From NCBI RefSeq assembly GCF_900112495.1, contig NZ_FOMA01000001.1, forward strand, positions 1 to 64,000: a stretch of DNA of 64,000 bases, given 5' to 3'. Made by a program: the position numbers and the translations under genes. The first letter of the stretch is position 1, and each line of letters begins with the position of its first letter. Source of the stretch: Bacillus sp. OV322. Lineage in GTDB: Bacteria > Bacillota > Bacilli > Bacillales > DSM-1321. This document shows positions 55,134 through 63,989 of this stretch, piece by piece. The notes below the pieces were generated by a model. The model was given only the letters and a program-made list of their open reading frames with translations, was not told the origin of the DNA and did not search any database.

Positions 55134-56399
55134 TTGAAAAAGTTCGGTTTAGCTTGGCAAATATTAATTGGGCTGATTTTAGGGATTATTTGGGGGGCCT
55201 TATTCTACGGAAATCCATCTGTAGAGAGATTCTTGGAACCAATTGGTACTATATTTATTCGATTGCTAAAAATGATTGTAGTCCCGATTGTCATTACAAG
55301 TATAGTTGTAGGAGTTGCTGGTGCAGGTGATATTAAAAAAGTAGGAAAACTAGGCGGAAAGACATTCATTTACTTCGAAATTATTACTACCTTTGCAATC
55401 TTGATTGGTTTAGCAGCAGCGAATATCTTCCAACCAGGAATAGGCGTTCATTTAGATTCGTTGGCGAAAGGTGATATTTCAAGTTATCTTTCTACAACAA
55501 AAGATGTTGAGTCCCATAGTTTGGCAGATACCTTTATTAATATCGTTCCACAAAATATATTCACTTCTTTATCGGAAGGCAATATGCTAGCTATAATCTT
55601 TTTTTCTGTTATGTTTGGATTAGGTACTGCTGCGATGGGAGAGAGGGGTCAACCTGTTTTTCAATTTTTCCAAGCTGCATCAGAGGCTATGTTTAATATG
55701 ACAAGTTATATAATGAAATTAGCTCCAATTGGGGTATTTGCTTTAATCGGTGTGACTGTTTCAAAATTCGGTGTATCGTCATTAATTCCACTTAGTAAAC
55801 TAATTATAGTGGTATATTTAACAATGATAGTCTTTGTTTTAGTAATACTAGGTTTAACTGCTAAGTTGGTTAAGTTTAATATTTTTAGTCTTTTAAAGAT
55901 ATTAAAAGATGAACTTGCGTTAGCTTTTTCAACCGCAAGTTCTGAAGCTGTAATGCCAAGGATTATTGAAAAAATGGAGAAATTCGGTTGTCCTAAAGGA
56001 ATCACTTCTTTTGTTGTTCCAACGGGTTACTCATTTAATTTGGATGGTTCTTCGATTTATCAGTCAATTACTGCAATATTTATTGCTCAAATGTATGGGA
56101 TTCATATGTCTGTTACACAACAAATTTCATTAGTTTTAGTTTTAATGGTTACTTCAAAAGGAATTGCAGGAGTACCGGGCGTTTCTTTAGTGGTGCTCTT
56201 AGCCACATTAGGATCAGTAGGAATTCCCATAGAAGGGGTAGCTTTCGTTGCAGGAATAGATCGAATTTTAGATATGGCTCGAACAACAGTGAATGTAGTG
56301 GGTAATTCATTAGCAGCTATTGTCATTTCAAAATGGGAAGGCCAATATGATCTACAAAAGGGAATAAAATATTTAGCTTCAATTGAAGAAAAAAAATAA
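55134..56399 (+). CDS. gltP: proton/glutamate-aspartate symporter
   Basis: A 421-residue dicarboxylate/amino acid:cation symporter (DAACS/EAAT fold, eight spans and two re-entrant loops). The substrate-site motifs are present: 'AFSTASSEAVMPRI' (HP1 Ser-rich loop), 'PTGYSFNLDGSSIY' (helix 7), 'MVTSKGIAGVPGVSLVVL' (HP2) and 'GIDRILDMARTTVNVVGNSL' (helix 8). It agrees closely with B. subtilis GltP, including its start 'MKKFGLAWQILIGLILGI'. TTG at 55134 is preferred because AAAGGATG lies 9 bases upstream; ATG 55125 is too close to that site. Confidence 0.88.
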   Translation: MKKFGLAWQILIGLILGIIWGALFYGNPSVERFLEPIGTIFIRLLKMIVVPIVITSIVVGVAGAGDIKKVGKLGGKTFIYFEIITTFAILIGLAAANIFQPGIGVHLDSLAKGDISSYLSTTKDVESHSLADTFINIVPQNIFTSLSEGNMLAIIFFSVMFGLGTAAMGERGQPVFQFFQAASEAMFNMTSYIMKLAPIGVFALIGVTVSKFGVSSLIPLSKLIIVVYLTMIVFVLVILGLTAKLVKFNIFSLLKILKDELALAFSTASSEAVMPRIIEKMEKFGCPKGITSFVVPTGYSFNLDGSSIYQSITAIFIAQMYGIHMSVTQQISLVLVLMVTSKGIAGVPGVSLVVLLATLGSVGIPIEGVAFVAGIDRILDMARTTVNVVGNSLAAIVISKWEGQYDLQKGIKYLASIEEKK

Positions 56400-56507
56400 G
56401 AAAACAAAACCAGAGACATTGATTAGAGTGTTCTTTAAATTGAGACAAGGTGAAAACACCCCATAAAATTGTATTTAACAATATGGTTTTAAAAGGGTGT
56501 TTTTCTT

Positions 56508-56620
56508 ATGGGAAAAAGAGTTCATTTTTCAGATGAAATTGAGTGTAAAGCCATAGACGGATGAATGAAACAACAAACAAGGAGATTATTGGTGATAATA
56601 TCAGAGTAACGAAAGGTTAA
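56508..56620 (+). pseudogene. IS3-family transposase orfA scar
   Basis: 'MGKRVHFSDEIECKAIDG' then stop; after a small shift 'NETTNKEIIGDNI' continues. Together they resemble the helix-turn-helix start of IS3/IS150-type OrfA ('MGKR..FS.E...KA....GYTNKEI...'). Only ~40 residues survive and no orfB is present. A hairpin with arms AAAACACCC/GGGTGTTTT (near 56451-56503) immediately precedes it. Confidence 0.5.
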
Positions 56621-56686
56621 GTTTTAGTGTAAATATGCCACTGTATATAACTTGTTTGTAGAACTACCGGGTGCATTCGTATTATA

Positions 56687-56721
56687 GAGTTAACCAGTTT
56701 TTACTGGTTGGCTCTTTTTTT
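56687..56721 (+). terminator. intrinsic terminator-like hairpin
   Basis: GAGTTAACCAGT / ACTGGTTGGCTC (one G-U-type mismatch) followed by TTTTTTT. Confidence 0.6.
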
Positions 56722-56739
56722 ATAGGACCTATTATTTCA

Positions 56740-57074
56740 GTAGCCAGGGTAGAACGTATGGGTGCGTGGGAGTTAGATCTCGTCAGCTAAACTGTTCGCC
56801 CCCTACTTGTAGAATGATGTTTGAGGCTGGTTGGGACATATGATCTCGTATAACAAGCGAAGCTATGGAACTACAGGGAGGTATAGGGGTTACTGGTGAG
56901 TACAACAAGGGAGAGATGAAATTGAATCCAGTAGTTGGCCTGGATGTGGCCAAAGGAAAAAGTGAGGTCCAAGCCTTCTTAGATAAAGAAAGGCCATATG
57001 GAAAAAGCTTTAGCCTTAAGCATACCAAGGAGGGGTTAAATTCATTTGTTTTGACTAACGGGTGCTTATGCTAA
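56740..57074 (+). mobile_element. truncated IS110-family element, 5' part
   Basis: From 56916 the frame reads 'MKLNPVVGLDVAKGKSEVQA' and continues with 'FLDKERPYGKSFSLKHTKEG', the start of an IS110-type DEDD transposase (first catalytic Asp in 'GLDVAKG'). It breaks off at about 57050 and ends with unrelated codons at 57074, giving ~52 residues out of about 400. The ~175 bp before the ATG look like the long non-coding left end typical of IS110 elements. No right end is present. Confidence 0.7.
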
Positions 57075-57154
57075 CGGGGCAGAAGAGTTGAATAAAAAAA
57101 CGGAGATTTTTATGATATCTTAATATTAAATAAACATCTTGGAGGATAACAAAA

Positions 57155-58012
57155 ATGAACAATTTTAAGCCAACGTTTTTCAATAATGTTGATAATATCG
57201 CAGGAGAACACGATTCTTTTAGGATTAACATAGATTATGACGGGAATCTGGTTTTATTAACGGAAAAAGAAGAAAAGGGGAATTATCTACATAAAGTTTT
57301 TCATTTTGTAAACGGAGAAACCAGAATAATTGAAATCCCTTCGGTTTCATACTCTTTTGACTTTGCACAACCAATTGAGGAGAATTGGTTACTGGTTAGT
57401 TCTCGAACTGACGATGATGAAGGTCTAATAAACAATGCAACTATATATGATATTCAAGGAAACGCTTTAGACACATTCTCATTTGGAGATGCAATAGCGG
57501 ACGTACAAACTACAAAGAAGTCTGATATCTGGGTGAGTTATTTTGATGAAAGTACGGATTATTCACTAAGTTGTTTTAATAAACAAGGGGTACTAACATT
57601 TGATTTCAATGATTTTGTTAGACTATCAAACAATGAAGTTCCTTATATTGATGATTGCTATGCTTTAAATGTAGCCTCAGAGGAAACAGTATATATTTAC
57701 TACTACTCAGACTTTCCTCTAGTGAAAATTGAAAAGAATAATTATGAAATATTTAATAATATTCCAGTTGAAGGTAGCAATGCGTTTGCAATCCTGAATA
57801 ACTTTGTCTTGTTCAATAATGGTTATGACGAAGAAGGTAAAATACATTTGTACTCAATGGAAAATAATTCCTTAAAAAGTTTCGATTTATTAAATTTGAA
57901 AGGCGAAATCCTTAATTATGGTAATTCTGTTGGTAGAGGGAGTAAATTCTTCTTTAAAAAGGATAAAGATTTATATCTGTTGAATTTGGAGGACTTTTTA
58001 AAATCCATTTAA
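57155..58012 (+). CDS. hypothetical protein, probably beta-propeller-like
   Basis: A 285-residue acidic, soluble protein made of repeating short beta-strands with D-x-x-G/N turns ('IDYDGNLVLL', 'IYDIQGNALDTFSF', 'CFNKQGVLTFDF', 'EEGKIHLYSM', 'FFFKKDKDLYLLNL'), spaced ~45 residues apart, which suggests a six-bladed propeller. No signal peptide, membrane span or catalytic motif. I do not recognise a family. CTTGGAGGATAAC precedes the ATG. AT-rich, immediately right of the IS110 fragment, so likely acquired DNA. Confidence 0.65.
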   Translation: MNNFKPTFFNNVDNIAGEHDSFRINIDYDGNLVLLTEKEEKGNYLHKVFHFVNGETRIIEIPSVSYSFDFAQPIEENWLLVSSRTDDDEGLINNATIYDIQGNALDTFSFGDAIADVQTTKKSDIWVSYFDESTDYSLSCFNKQGVLTFDFNDFVRLSNNEVPYIDDCYALNVASEETVYIYYYSDFPLVKIEKNNYEIFNNIPVEGSNAFAILNNFVLFNNGYDEEGKIHLYSMENNSLKSFDLLNLKGEILNYGNSVGRGSKFFFKKDKDLYLLNLEDFLKSI

Positions 58013-58228
58013 TTTATTGAACCCGGTTTCGTTAGAGAAAAGTTCGGGGAAGAGTATTACGTTTGGGAACAGGGTGCTTTATTTGAAGAAGATGCCTGAA
58101 GAACTTACAAATGGTTTCTTTTCTTTTGATGAAATTTCACCATTAACGCCTTGTTTTAAAATAAAAGTAATCCTTCTTGAGGTGATGAAGTTGCTTTCTA
58201 AACATAATTCCATTCAACGAGATCGACC

Positions 58229-58447
58229 AAAACTTTTCTTAAAGATTGTTGTTTTTTAATAAGTTCTGTGAAGCGATCCCGTTGTTAAACCGGGTTGATT
58301 GGAGTGTAAGGTGCGAGACTCCTGTGGGATTAGCGGGACCCCGCAGGCAAAGCCGAGGAGGCTCACCGCCCGCCCCACGGAAAGCGAGCATCCTAGAGCG
58401 GAAATCAGCCCCTTGTTCCATAGCAGCAAAGTGTACGAAAACAGCCT
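58229..58447 (+). repeat. dispersed intergenic element (fuller copy)
   Basis: Starts with AACTTTTCTTAAAGATTGTT and ends GTGTACGAAAACAGCCT, with GGTGCGAGACTCCTGTGGGA, GGGACCCCGCAGGCAAAGCC and GCGAGCATCCTAGAGCGGAA inside. It marks the right border of the accessory stretch. Confidence 0.8.
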
Positions 58448-58457
58448 AAAACAAAAA

Positions 58458-58527
58458 AGACTGTAGACAAACCCGTTTTTTGGTTTTGTCTACAGTCTGA
58501 GCTGACAATAGCCTTGTCAGCTCTTTC
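58458..58527 (+). terminator. double hairpin terminator
   Basis: A 14-bp perfect stem AGACTGTAGACAAA / TTTGTCTACAGTCT (58458-58498) and then GAGCTGACAA / TTGTCAGCTC (58499-58523) with TTTCCTT. The second stem is identical to the one at 53265-53289. Confidence 0.7.
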
Positions 58528-58632
58528 CTTGTCTCAAAGGTTAAGGTTTACCAGCCAATTGTAAAAACCTCAAATGTTTCCGCATAAATATTTCCACTTA
58601 ACAAAAACTACGTGTAGCCAATTTTTTATTGC

Positions 58633-58872
58633 TTATCCATACAGGTATATATCCTGAGAAGACATTTCTGCTGCATGATCTAAATATCGGAGAAGGCTAT
58701 ATAAATAATTCTCAACAACCTTATAGTCATGTTCAAAGTGATAAGCGTGCAGGAAACGCTCTATTTTCTTTGAAAGAAATTGGTCTTCTGTCCGAACCAT
58801 AAGTATAAGCAGGTTATCCCATTCAGAACGGTGTGTATAAAACAGCGCTCTGTCATAATCTGTTTTGTTCAT
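58633..58872 (-). CDS. yhdB: YhdB family protein
   Basis: A 79-residue soluble, mostly helical protein: 'MNKTDYDRALFYTHRSEWDN', 'LLILMVRTEDQFLSKKIERF' and 'HAYHFEHDY', which matches B. subtilis YhdB in sequence style and size. Function unknown. The ATG at 58872 has AAGGAGGAGATA just upstream; a longer frame to 58935 lies across that site. It sits between azr and spoVR in the same order as in B. subtilis, separated here by the accessory stretch. Confidence 0.75.
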   Translation of the reverse strand: MNKTDYDRALFYTHRSEWDNLLILMVRTEDQFLSKKIERFLHAYHFEHDYKVVENYLYSLLRYLDHAAEMSSQDIYLYG

Positions 58873-59130
58873 TTGTATCTCCTCCTTAAAGGAGCTATTT
58901 GTAGTTTGTTCCGGAACCTCACTCTGCATTCCCATACAAAATGTGGAGATTGTGCTGTACCGCTGTTGTTTCTATTTACCAGAATAAAGATGATTAAGTG
59001 ATACTTAGAGCGGAGATTTTTCTTATATAAAAAATGGACTTTAACGGACAGCTATCTCGTTTCAGCAACATGGAGCCCTAATTTAAAACCGGTGATAGAT
59101 GCCCGTTAAAGCGGAATTAACGGTGAAGTC

Positions 59131-60156
59131 ATGAAATTTCTTGCAGCCAGTTATTTAGTACTCTGTTTGATGATCTGTCCAGGCAGTTATGCTCAAGCCC
59201 AAATTATTCAGGAGGAACATATATATACATATGAAAAAATGGAAAAAGACTTGATTGATTTGCAGAAAAAGTACAAATTTGGGCTTAAATCTCTGGGAAT
59301 CACAGAGAAAGGAAAAAAGATCTACGCTGCACATCTCGGAGAAGGCAAGGAAAGCATCATCCTAACAGGATCCCATCATGGAAGGGAATGGCTGACATCG
59401 CTCCTCTTAATGAAGATGCTCGATTATGCAAAAGCGCATCACCAGAACGAGGCGATCAGCAGGTACCCGTCAGATATTTTAAACAAGGTAAGTATTTGGT
59501 TTGTGCCTATGGTAAATCCTGAGGGTGTCAGCATACAGCAGGGGGATTTATCACTATATAATTGGAAAGAAAAATTGGCTCTGATGAAAATGAACCGCTG
59601 CAGCCTCAACTTTATGCGGTGGAAAGCAAACGGACAGGGAATAGATCTTAACCGCCAATATCCAGCAGGCTGGAGAAATGCAGAAACGGGGATCAACCAT
59701 CCTTCGTATCATTTTTATAAAGGAAAGTACCCGCTTCAGGCAAAAGAGGCTGCAGCACTAGCAGCCTTTACACAAAAAATTAGGCCATTACTGGCGGTTG
59801 CTTATCATACATCAGGTAGGGAAATTTACTGGAAGTATCAAAATAAACAGGAAAACGTCATCAGGGATTACCTTCTTGCCTCTAAAACAGCAAAGATGAC
59901 TTCTTACCTGCTTTCAGTCCCGGAGAAGCATGCAACCGGCAGCGGTTATACAGATTGGTTTATTACAGAATTTAAGCGTTCTGCAATGACGCTTGAAGCT
60001 GGTCCCCCTGCTGGAGAAACCAGTGTGCCTCTGAAGGTGTTCAAGGAGGAATGGCAAAGAAACAAATATGTAGGAATTATGCTGGCAGAAGAAGCCTATT
60101 TGCAGGTTAAGAATAAGAAAGAAAATCCTCTCCATACTAAAAATAATGAAAAATGA
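59131..60156 (+). CDS. secreted M14-family zinc carboxypeptidase
   Basis: A 341-residue exported metallopeptidase. Residues 1-23 are a cleavable signal (hydrophobic core then 'SYAQAQ'). Zinc ligands H-x-x-E are in 'GSHHGREW' (His83, Glu86) with the third His in 'VAYHTSG'; 'GIDLNRQYPAGW' and 'MTLEAGPPAGE' (catalytic Glu) complete the M14 site. It resembles gamma-D-glutamyl-meso-diaminopimelate peptidases that trim peptidoglycan stems, such as YqgT. It overlaps the next gene's leader, so it is cotranscribed with the DUF3889 protein; spoVR follows. Confidence 0.85.
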   Translation: MKFLAASYLVLCLMICPGSYAQAQIIQEEHIYTYEKMEKDLIDLQKKYKFGLKSLGITEKGKKIYAAHLGEGKESIILTGSHHGREWLTSLLLMKMLDYAKAHHQNEAISRYPSDILNKVSIWFVPMVNPEGVSIQQGDLSLYNWKEKLALMKMNRCSLNFMRWKANGQGIDLNRQYPAGWRNAETGINHPSYHFYKGKYPLQAKEAAALAAFTQKIRPLLAVAYHTSGREIYWKYQNKQENVIRDYLLASKTAKMTSYLLSVPEKHATGSGYTDWFITEFKRSAMTLEAGPPAGETSVPLKVFKEEWQRNKYVGIMLAEEAYLQVKNKKENPLHTKNNEK

Positions 60157-60167
60157 GGAGGATGAAT

Positions 60168-60494
60168 ATGAAAAAAACACTGCTCGCATTACTTGTTTTA
60201 ATGTTGTTGCTTCCTGCCGCAGGCAAGGCTTCTGAAGGACCACCCCCGCACTATGAAAAGTATGGCAATATTGCCATTGCTGTAGTAAGGACCGACTATC
60301 CAGGAACATCGGTTACGGATTATGAATTTTTGGGGAGGAAGAAGTCTGGAAACGGAATTGCTGTGGATTCCTTCCTTTTTTTGATAAAAGATAAGGGGAT
60401 AGAAAAAAATGTATTAATAAAAGCAGAGCATAGTCTGATTTCCCAGAACCTGATCAGCCTTTATGTCACTGAAGCACCATTTAATCAAAAATAA
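60168..60494 (+). CDS. DUF3889-like exported protein
   Basis: A 108-residue secreted protein. Residues 1-21 form a signal peptide ('MKKTLLALLVLMLLLPAAGKA'-type, cleaved after Ala). The mature part has 'YEKYGNIAIAVVRTDYPG' and 'VTDYEFLGRKKSGNGIAVDS', which I associate with DUF3889. Function unknown. The ATG at 60168 is chosen because GAGGAGG (60155-60161) overlaps the M14 stop codon and is properly spaced only from there. Confidence 0.7.
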   Translation: MKKTLLALLVLMLLLPAAGKASEGPPPHYEKYGNIAIAVVRTDYPGTSVTDYEFLGRKKSGNGIAVDSFLFLIKDKGIEKNVLIKAEHSLISQNLISLYVTEAPFNQK

Positions 60495-60534
60495 CTCATC
60501 TAAACAAATTTAAAGACAGTCAGTCAGGATATTG

Positions 60535-60562
60535 TCATACTCCAATTCCTCTATCATACATT
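60535..60562 (+). promoter_or_regulatory. putative sigma-E promoter of spoVR
   Basis: TCATACT (60535-60541), 13 bp, CATACATT (60555-60562): 6 of 7 in the -35 and a full match to CATACAnT in the -10. spoVR of B. subtilis is a sigma-E gene, in agreement. Confidence 0.6.
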
Positions 60563-60590
60563 GTGGTAAGGATGAAAAGGGGGAAGAACA

Positions 60591-62006
60591 ATGAATGCTG
60601 AACAAAAAGCCCTTGAATATACAATCAGTGAAATTACAGAAATCGCAAAAGGATTTGGCCTTGATTTTTATCCCATGCGTTATGAAATTTGTCCATCAGA
60701 AATTATATATACATTCGGGGCTTACGGAATGCCAACGAGGTTTTCGCACTGGAGTTTTGGCAAACAGTTCCACAAAATGAAGCTGCATTATGATTTTGGG
60801 TTAAGCAAAATTTACGAACTTGTGATCAATTCGGATCCATGCTACGCTTTTTTACTGGATTCCAATTCACTTATACAAAATAAATTGATCGTGGCTCATG
60901 TGCTGGCCCATTGTGATTTTTTTAAGAATAATGTCCGTTTTCAGAACACCAAGCGGGATATGGTGGAAAGTATGGCGGCAACAGCTGAACGCATTCGTGA
61001 TTATGAAATACTTCACGGAAAGAAAGAGGTTGAAACCTTCCTCGATGCTGTACTAGCAATAGAGGAGCATATTGATCCATCTCTTATGCGCCCCAAGCTT
61101 TCCTGGACATTGGATGATTTGGAGATTGACGAGGAAGATCAGGCATCTCCCGCTTCTCCTTATGATGATTTATGGTCATTGGATTCCAAACCCAAAACAC
61201 ATGAACCAGCCAAGAAAAAGAAAAAGAGATTTCCGCCTCAGCCAGAAAAAGATCTTTTGCTTTTCATTGAACAGTATAGCCGCGACCTGGCTGATTGGCA
61301 GCGTGACATCTTAACGATGATGCGGGAGGAAATGCTGTACTTTTGGCCGCAGCTGGAAACAAAAATCATGAACGAAGGCTGGGCTTCATTCTGGCATCAG
61401 CGGATTCTCAGGGAGCTTGATCTTACCTCAAGTGAATCGATTGAGTTTGCAAAATTGAATGCTGGGGTGGTGCAGCCTTCAAAAACAGGAATTAACCCAT
61501 ATTATTTAGGGGTCAAGATATTTGAAGATATAGAAGAACGATATAATAATCCTACTGATGAGATGAAAAAGCTTGGCATTCAGCCAAACTCAGGCAGGGA
61601 AAAGATGTTCGAAGTGAGGGAAATAGAATCGGATATATCCTTTCTCCGCAATTACCTGACCAAAGATTTGGTTACCAGGGAAGATATGTACCTATTTCAA
61701 AAGCAGGGCAAGGACTATAAAATCGTCGACAAGGCCTGGAAAGAAGTAAGAGACCAGCTTGTCAGCATGCGTGTAAATGGCGGGTTTCCTTACCTGACAG
61801 TCAATGACGGCGATTATCTTCGAAATGGTGAATTGTATTTAAAGCATTGGTACGAGGGAATTGAACTCGATCTGAAATATCTGGAAAAGGTCATGCCATA
61901 CATTCATCAGCTTTGGGGCAGAGCTGTTCACCTGGAATCGGTGATGGAAAATAAAGAAATGCTATTTACTTATGACGGAAAAGGAATACACCGCAAATAT
62001 CTGTAA
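60591..62006 (+). CDS. spoVR: stage V sporulation protein R
   Basis: A 471-residue cytoplasmic protein required for normal spore cortex formation in B. subtilis. Family blocks include '[20 protein letters not shown]', '[15 protein letters not shown]', '[13 protein letters not shown]', '[16 protein letters not shown]' and '[16 protein letters not shown]', with a Lys-rich linker ('[14 protein letters not shown]') around residue 210. Length is as expected. Biochemistry is unsettled; it co-occurs with PrkA and YhbH across bacteria, and both are in this window. AAAGGGGGAAG precedes the ATG, and a sigma-E-like promoter lies upstream. Confidence 0.95.
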   Translation: MNAEQKALEYTISEITEIAKGFGLDFYPMRYEICPSEIIYTFGAYGMPTRFSHWSFGKQFHKMKLHYDFGLSKIYELVINSDPCYAFLLDSNSLIQNKLIVAHVLAHCDFFKNNVRFQNTKRDMVESMAATAERIRDYEILHGKKEVETFLDAVLAIEEHIDPSLMRPKLSWTLDDLEIDEEDQASPASPYDDLWSLDSKPKTHEPAKKKKKRFPPQPEKDLLLFIEQYSRDLADWQRDILTMMREEMLYFWPQLETKIMNEGWASFWHQRILRELDLTSSESIEFAKLNAGVVQPSKTGINPYYLGVKIFEDIEERYNNPTDEMKKLGIQPNSGREKMFEVREIESDISFLRNYLTKDLVTREDMYLFQKQGKDYKIVDKAWKEVRDQLVSMRVNGGFPYLTVNDGDYLRNGELYLKHWYEGIELDLKYLEKVMPYIHQLWGRAVHLESVMENKEMLFTYDGKGIHRKYL

Positions 62007-62149
62007 ACCATGGAACGTGGACATCTTAAAATTGATCGGGCGGCTTGACTTCCTGAATAAATCTGTAAGGCGCAGGCATGTCCTGTGCCATTTTTTAATG
62101 CTGAAATGAAGGCCGGAACGGATACTGTATAATTATGGTCCTTTCCTGG

Positions 62150-62180
62150 AGTTCCAATCAGCCGGCCAATTTAACATAGG
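62150..62180 (-). repeat. remnant of the dispersed intergenic element
   Basis: The reverse complement AAATTGGCCGGCTGATTGGA resembles the 'AAATCGGGCTGATTGGAG' part of the element; only ~30 bp remain. The rest of the gap 62007-62380 shows nothing else. Confidence 0.45.
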
Positions 62181-62380
62181 CTATCCTTTGAAAATTTTTT
62201 CAGTGTTCCCGCAATTAGCAGGAAAGTAATAAATGTACTTAATACTTTTTACAGTTATTTCAAATAATGAGTTGTTCCTAAATTGTTCAAGTTTGCTGTT
62301 ACAGTTTATTGCGGGCAGTATGTTACAATTCAATTACAGTGAAGGCTCAAGTATTAGGGCCATTGATCGAGGTGCTGAAA

Positions 62381-63772
62381 TTGAAAACAGTTGCAGTGAT
62401 TGGCGGAGGCATCACAGGTTTATCTGCCATGTATTATTTGCATAAAGAAATATTAGAGAAACAACTAGACGTAAAGCTTGTGCTTATCGAGCAAAGTGAA
62501 ACATTGGGCGGAAAAATCCATACGGTCCGTGAAGGCAAATTTACAATGGAAACAGGCGCTGACTCCATTGTAGCGCGCAAAAAAAATGTTGTTCCGCTTT
62601 TGGAGGAACTGGGCTTAACTGATGAAATGGTTTACAACGCAACAGGGACATCATATATTCACACAGAAAATCGCCTCCTGCAAATTCCTGAGGATTCTGT
62701 GTTTGGAATACCAATGAGCATTGAATCACTCTTTAGCAGCCAGCTGATCTCTACAAAGGGAAAGCTGAATGCATTAAAGGACTTGATTTCCACGAATAAA
62801 GACTTTTCTAAGGATGATTCAATCGGATTATTTCTTGAGCACTTTCTTGGCAAAGAATTAGTTGAAAATCAAATCTCTCCCGTTCTGTCCGGCATTTATT
62901 CAGGAAAATTAAATACTCTCACAATCGCTTCCACACTTCCATATTTACTTGACTATAAAAATCAGTATGGAAGCATTATCAGGGGGCTTTCACATAATAG
63001 AGATAAATTTAAAGGTTCAGGAAACCGGAAATTTATTTCTTTCAAGAATGGTTTATCTCAAATTATTGATTCTCTTGCAGATAAAATTAAGGGAGCTGAA
63101 ATTTTAACAGGCACTGCAGCTTCCTCTATTGAAAAAAGCAATGGGAAATATACCATCTCTTTTACTAATCATGATGATATTGAAGCTGACTATGTTGTGT
63201 TAAGTGTTCCAGAGACCGCAGCTAAGCGGCTGCTGGGCAATCATGATTTGGAAGAAGAGTTCAATAAGCTAAAAAGCAGTTCTATGATCAGTGTTTACCT
63301 CGGTTTTGATATCCCTGACAGTAAATTGCCGAAAGATGGTACGGGATTTATTGTTTCTGAAAAAAGTGGTCTTGCCTGCAATGCTTGCACATGGACAAGC
63401 AGAAAGTGGGAGCATACTTCAAAAAGCAAGCAGCTTTTAGTGCGGTTATTTTATAAAAGCTCCAATCCGGTATATTCCGGCTTAAAAGACTTAAGCAATG
63501 CCGAATTATCTGAAGCTGCCTTAAGGGATGTTGAGAAAAGTTTGGGTATCTCAGCAAAACCGATTTCCAGCGAGGTTACTAAGTGGGAAAATTCAATGCC
63601 AAATTATCATATCTCCCATAACAAAACTGTGGAGGCTCTGGAAGAAAAAATGCTACAGCACTATCCTGGCGTTTTTCTTGCAGGCTGTTCATACTATGGA
63701 GTTGGAATACCCGACTGCATCGCCAATGGAGAGAAAATGGCCAATGCTATACTTTCTTGCTTTAATGGCTAA
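62381..63772 (+). CDS. hemY: coproporphyrinogen III / protoporphyrinogen IX oxidase
   Basis: A 463-residue FAD enzyme of haem synthesis; in Gram-positive bacteria it acts mainly as coproporphyrinogen III oxidase (CgoX). The N-terminal dinucleotide fold is 'VAVIGGGITGLSAMYYL', followed by 'LVLIEQSETLGGKIHT', 'METGADSIVARK', the central 'SPVLSGIYSGKLNTLT' and the C-terminal FAD motif 'VFLAGCSYYGVGIPDCI'. TTG at 62381 is chosen: GAGGTG lies 7 bases upstream and the family begins there; the frame to 62309 is not supported. No hemE/hemH lie adjacent, so here it is apart from a hem operon. Confidence 0.9.
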   Translation: MKTVAVIGGGITGLSAMYYLHKEILEKQLDVKLVLIEQSETLGGKIHTVREGKFTMETGADSIVARKKNVVPLLEELGLTDEMVYNATGTSYIHTENRLLQIPEDSVFGIPMSIESLFSSQLISTKGKLNALKDLISTNKDFSKDDSIGLFLEHFLGKELVENQISPVLSGIYSGKLNTLTIASTLPYLLDYKNQYGSIIRGLSHNRDKFKGSGNRKFISFKNGLSQIIDSLADKIKGAEILTGTAASSIEKSNGKYTISFTNHDDIEADYVVLSVPETAAKRLLGNHDLEEEFNKLKSSSMISVYLGFDIPDSKLPKDGTGFIVSEKSGLACNACTWTSRKWEHTSKSKQLLVRLFYKSSNPVYSGLKDLSNAELSEAALRDVEKSLGISAKPISSEVTKWENSMPNYHISHNKTVEALEEKMLQHYPGVFLAGCSYYGVGIPDCIANGEKMANAILSCFNG

Positions 63773-63824
63773 TTTGACCATAAGCTGATTTAGCAATGGT
63801 TTAAGAATAGGGGCTGACTATGCG

Positions 63825-63989
63825 ATGAGTAAGTTTTGGATTTATCGTTCTCTTATTGTTTTAATGGTAATAGCGTGTATTGTATTCTCCGCTATAGCCA
63901 GAAATATTGCAGGAATCGCTGTTTTAGTCATTGGTGCGGTTATTGGGATCGTTCTTATGGCTGCTAATTACAAATCAAACCGCAGGTAA
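63825..63989 (+). CDS. small two-span membrane protein
   Basis: A 54-residue frame starting 'MSKFWIYRSLIVLMVIAC'. Two hydrophobic spans (residues ~8-23 and ~27-45, 'AGIAVLVIGAVIGIVLM') are joined by a short 'ARN' turn and end in 'NYKSNRR'. AGGGG lies 11 bases before the ATG. This charge and span layout is typical of genuine small membrane proteins. Family unknown. It may be cotranscribed with hemY, 52 bp upstream. Confidence 0.6.
   Translation: MSKFWIYRSLIVLMVIACIVFSAIARNIAGIAVLVIGAVIGIVLMAANYKSNRR

Noticed and set aside
58017-58259. 80-codon TTG frame after the propeller-like gene
   Set aside because: Runs into the dispersed repeat, has no ribosome site and no family resemblance.
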